Shown piece after piece: positions 6,664 to 6,855 of a DNA stretch of 6,855 bases. The notes under the pieces were generated by a model. That model made no database searches. It saw nothing but the letters and a program-made list of their open reading frames with translations, and was not told where the DNA came from. Origin of the DNA: an uncultured Lachnospiraceae bacterium (GTDB taxonomy: Bacteria > Bacillota > Clostridia > Lachnospirales > Lachnospiraceae); contig CALZPS010000078.1 in the NCBI GenBank assembly GCA_945827765.1, positions 1 through 6,855 of the forward strand. Reading direction: 5' to 3'. How positions within the stretch are numbered: the stretch's first letter is position 1; every line of letters starts with the position of its first letter. The position numbers were made by a program, and so were the translations under genes.

Positions 6664-6855
6664 TTAAAACCGGAAGTCTCTGCGGTTATCCTGCTCAATC
6701 ATCCGCAGGTTTTCCAATACGATTTTTCTCGCTTTTTCATTTGGCACATTGAGCACTTCTTTTTCAATCAGTTTATCACCGATAGCTTTTGTCTCCGGCG
6801 CGGCATAGTCCATCAGATATTCTTTCAGCGTCATCAATGCGTTTGGATGGCAGCA
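6664..6855 (-). CDS. hydG: [FeFe]-hydrogenase maturase HydG (radical SAM tyrosine lyase), C-terminal 63 residues only
   Basis: An open frame enters from the right edge and runs 63 codons to a TAA at 6666-6664. It reads CCHPNALMTLKEYLMDYA, then PETKAIGDKLIEKEVLNVPN, and ends NRRDFRF. This matches the conserved HydG C-terminus ([C][x]PNA[I/L]xTxKEYLxDYA.PETxxIGxKLI), as remembered from the family. HydG splits tyrosine to make CO and cyanide and builds the Fe(CO)2(CN) unit for the hydrogenase H-cluster. The cysteine before HPNA (residue 2 of the fragment) should be the last ligand of the auxiliary 4Fe-4S cluster (CX2CX22C); the other ligands and the radical-SAM CX3CX2C core lie outside the window. 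About 400 N-terminal residues are missing because the window ends, not because the gene is visibly broken. Its presence next to a split hydF locus shows this was a hydrogenase-maturation region. Confidence 0.9.
   Translation of the reverse strand, partial: CCHPNALMTLKEYLMDYAAPETKAIGDKLIEKEVLNVPNEKARKIVLENLRMIEQDNRRDFRF

Overview
The window looks like one end of a draft-assembly contig from an anaerobic Firmicute, most likely a gut clostridium of the Lachnospiraceae type. The organism call is inference. It rests on [FeFe]-hydrogenase maturation genes (hydF, hydG), an ammonium transporter fused to a PII domain, low-to-medium GC, and A/T-rich Gram-positive-style ribosome binding sites. No 16S or other marker gene is present.

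Layout. Bases 1-45 are not biological: they match an Illumina Nextera i7 adapter ending in the Tn5 mosaic end. True genomic sequence starts at about base 46, inside an ammonium transporter gene whose N-terminus is missing. The plus strand then carries this amt-PII fusion (to 1688), a strong hairpin terminator (1703-1740), and a DedA-family membrane protein gene (1841-2350). A hairpin at 2371-2401 lies between dedA and the convergent hydF and can serve both strands. Everything to its right is on the minus strand, in transcription order: the C-terminal end of hydG (6855-6664, cut by the window edge and lacking a start codon), a near-consensus sigma-A-type promoter (6651-6623), a TylF/MycF-type methyltransferase (6522-5815), a large multi-pass membrane protein resembling GT-C glycosyltransferases (5745-3688), and hydF (3649-2444).

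How the genes work together. HydG makes the CO/CN-bearing iron synthon, and HydF is the GTPase scaffold that hands the assembled 2Fe subcluster to [FeFe]-hydrogenase, so these two belong to one pathway. The two genes between them look like surface-glycan or small-molecule modification genes with no evident role in hydrogenase maturation. Together with a dedicated promoter and a leader of about 94 nt holding two adjacent hairpins, they appear to be a cassette sitting inside a hyd locus. hydF is only 38 bp downstream of the membrane protein gene and probably depends on the cassette promoter, on read-through from hydG, or on both. The Amt-PII fusion places the ammonium channel and its nitrogen-status regulator in one polypeptide.

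No wholly new system is proven here. The best leads are the hydG/hydF interruption with its promoter and leader, and the Amt-PII fusion whose T-loop lacks the classical modified tyrosine. No RNA genes, CRISPR arrays, insertion sequences or origins were seen, and no gene-free stretch exceeds 300 bases.
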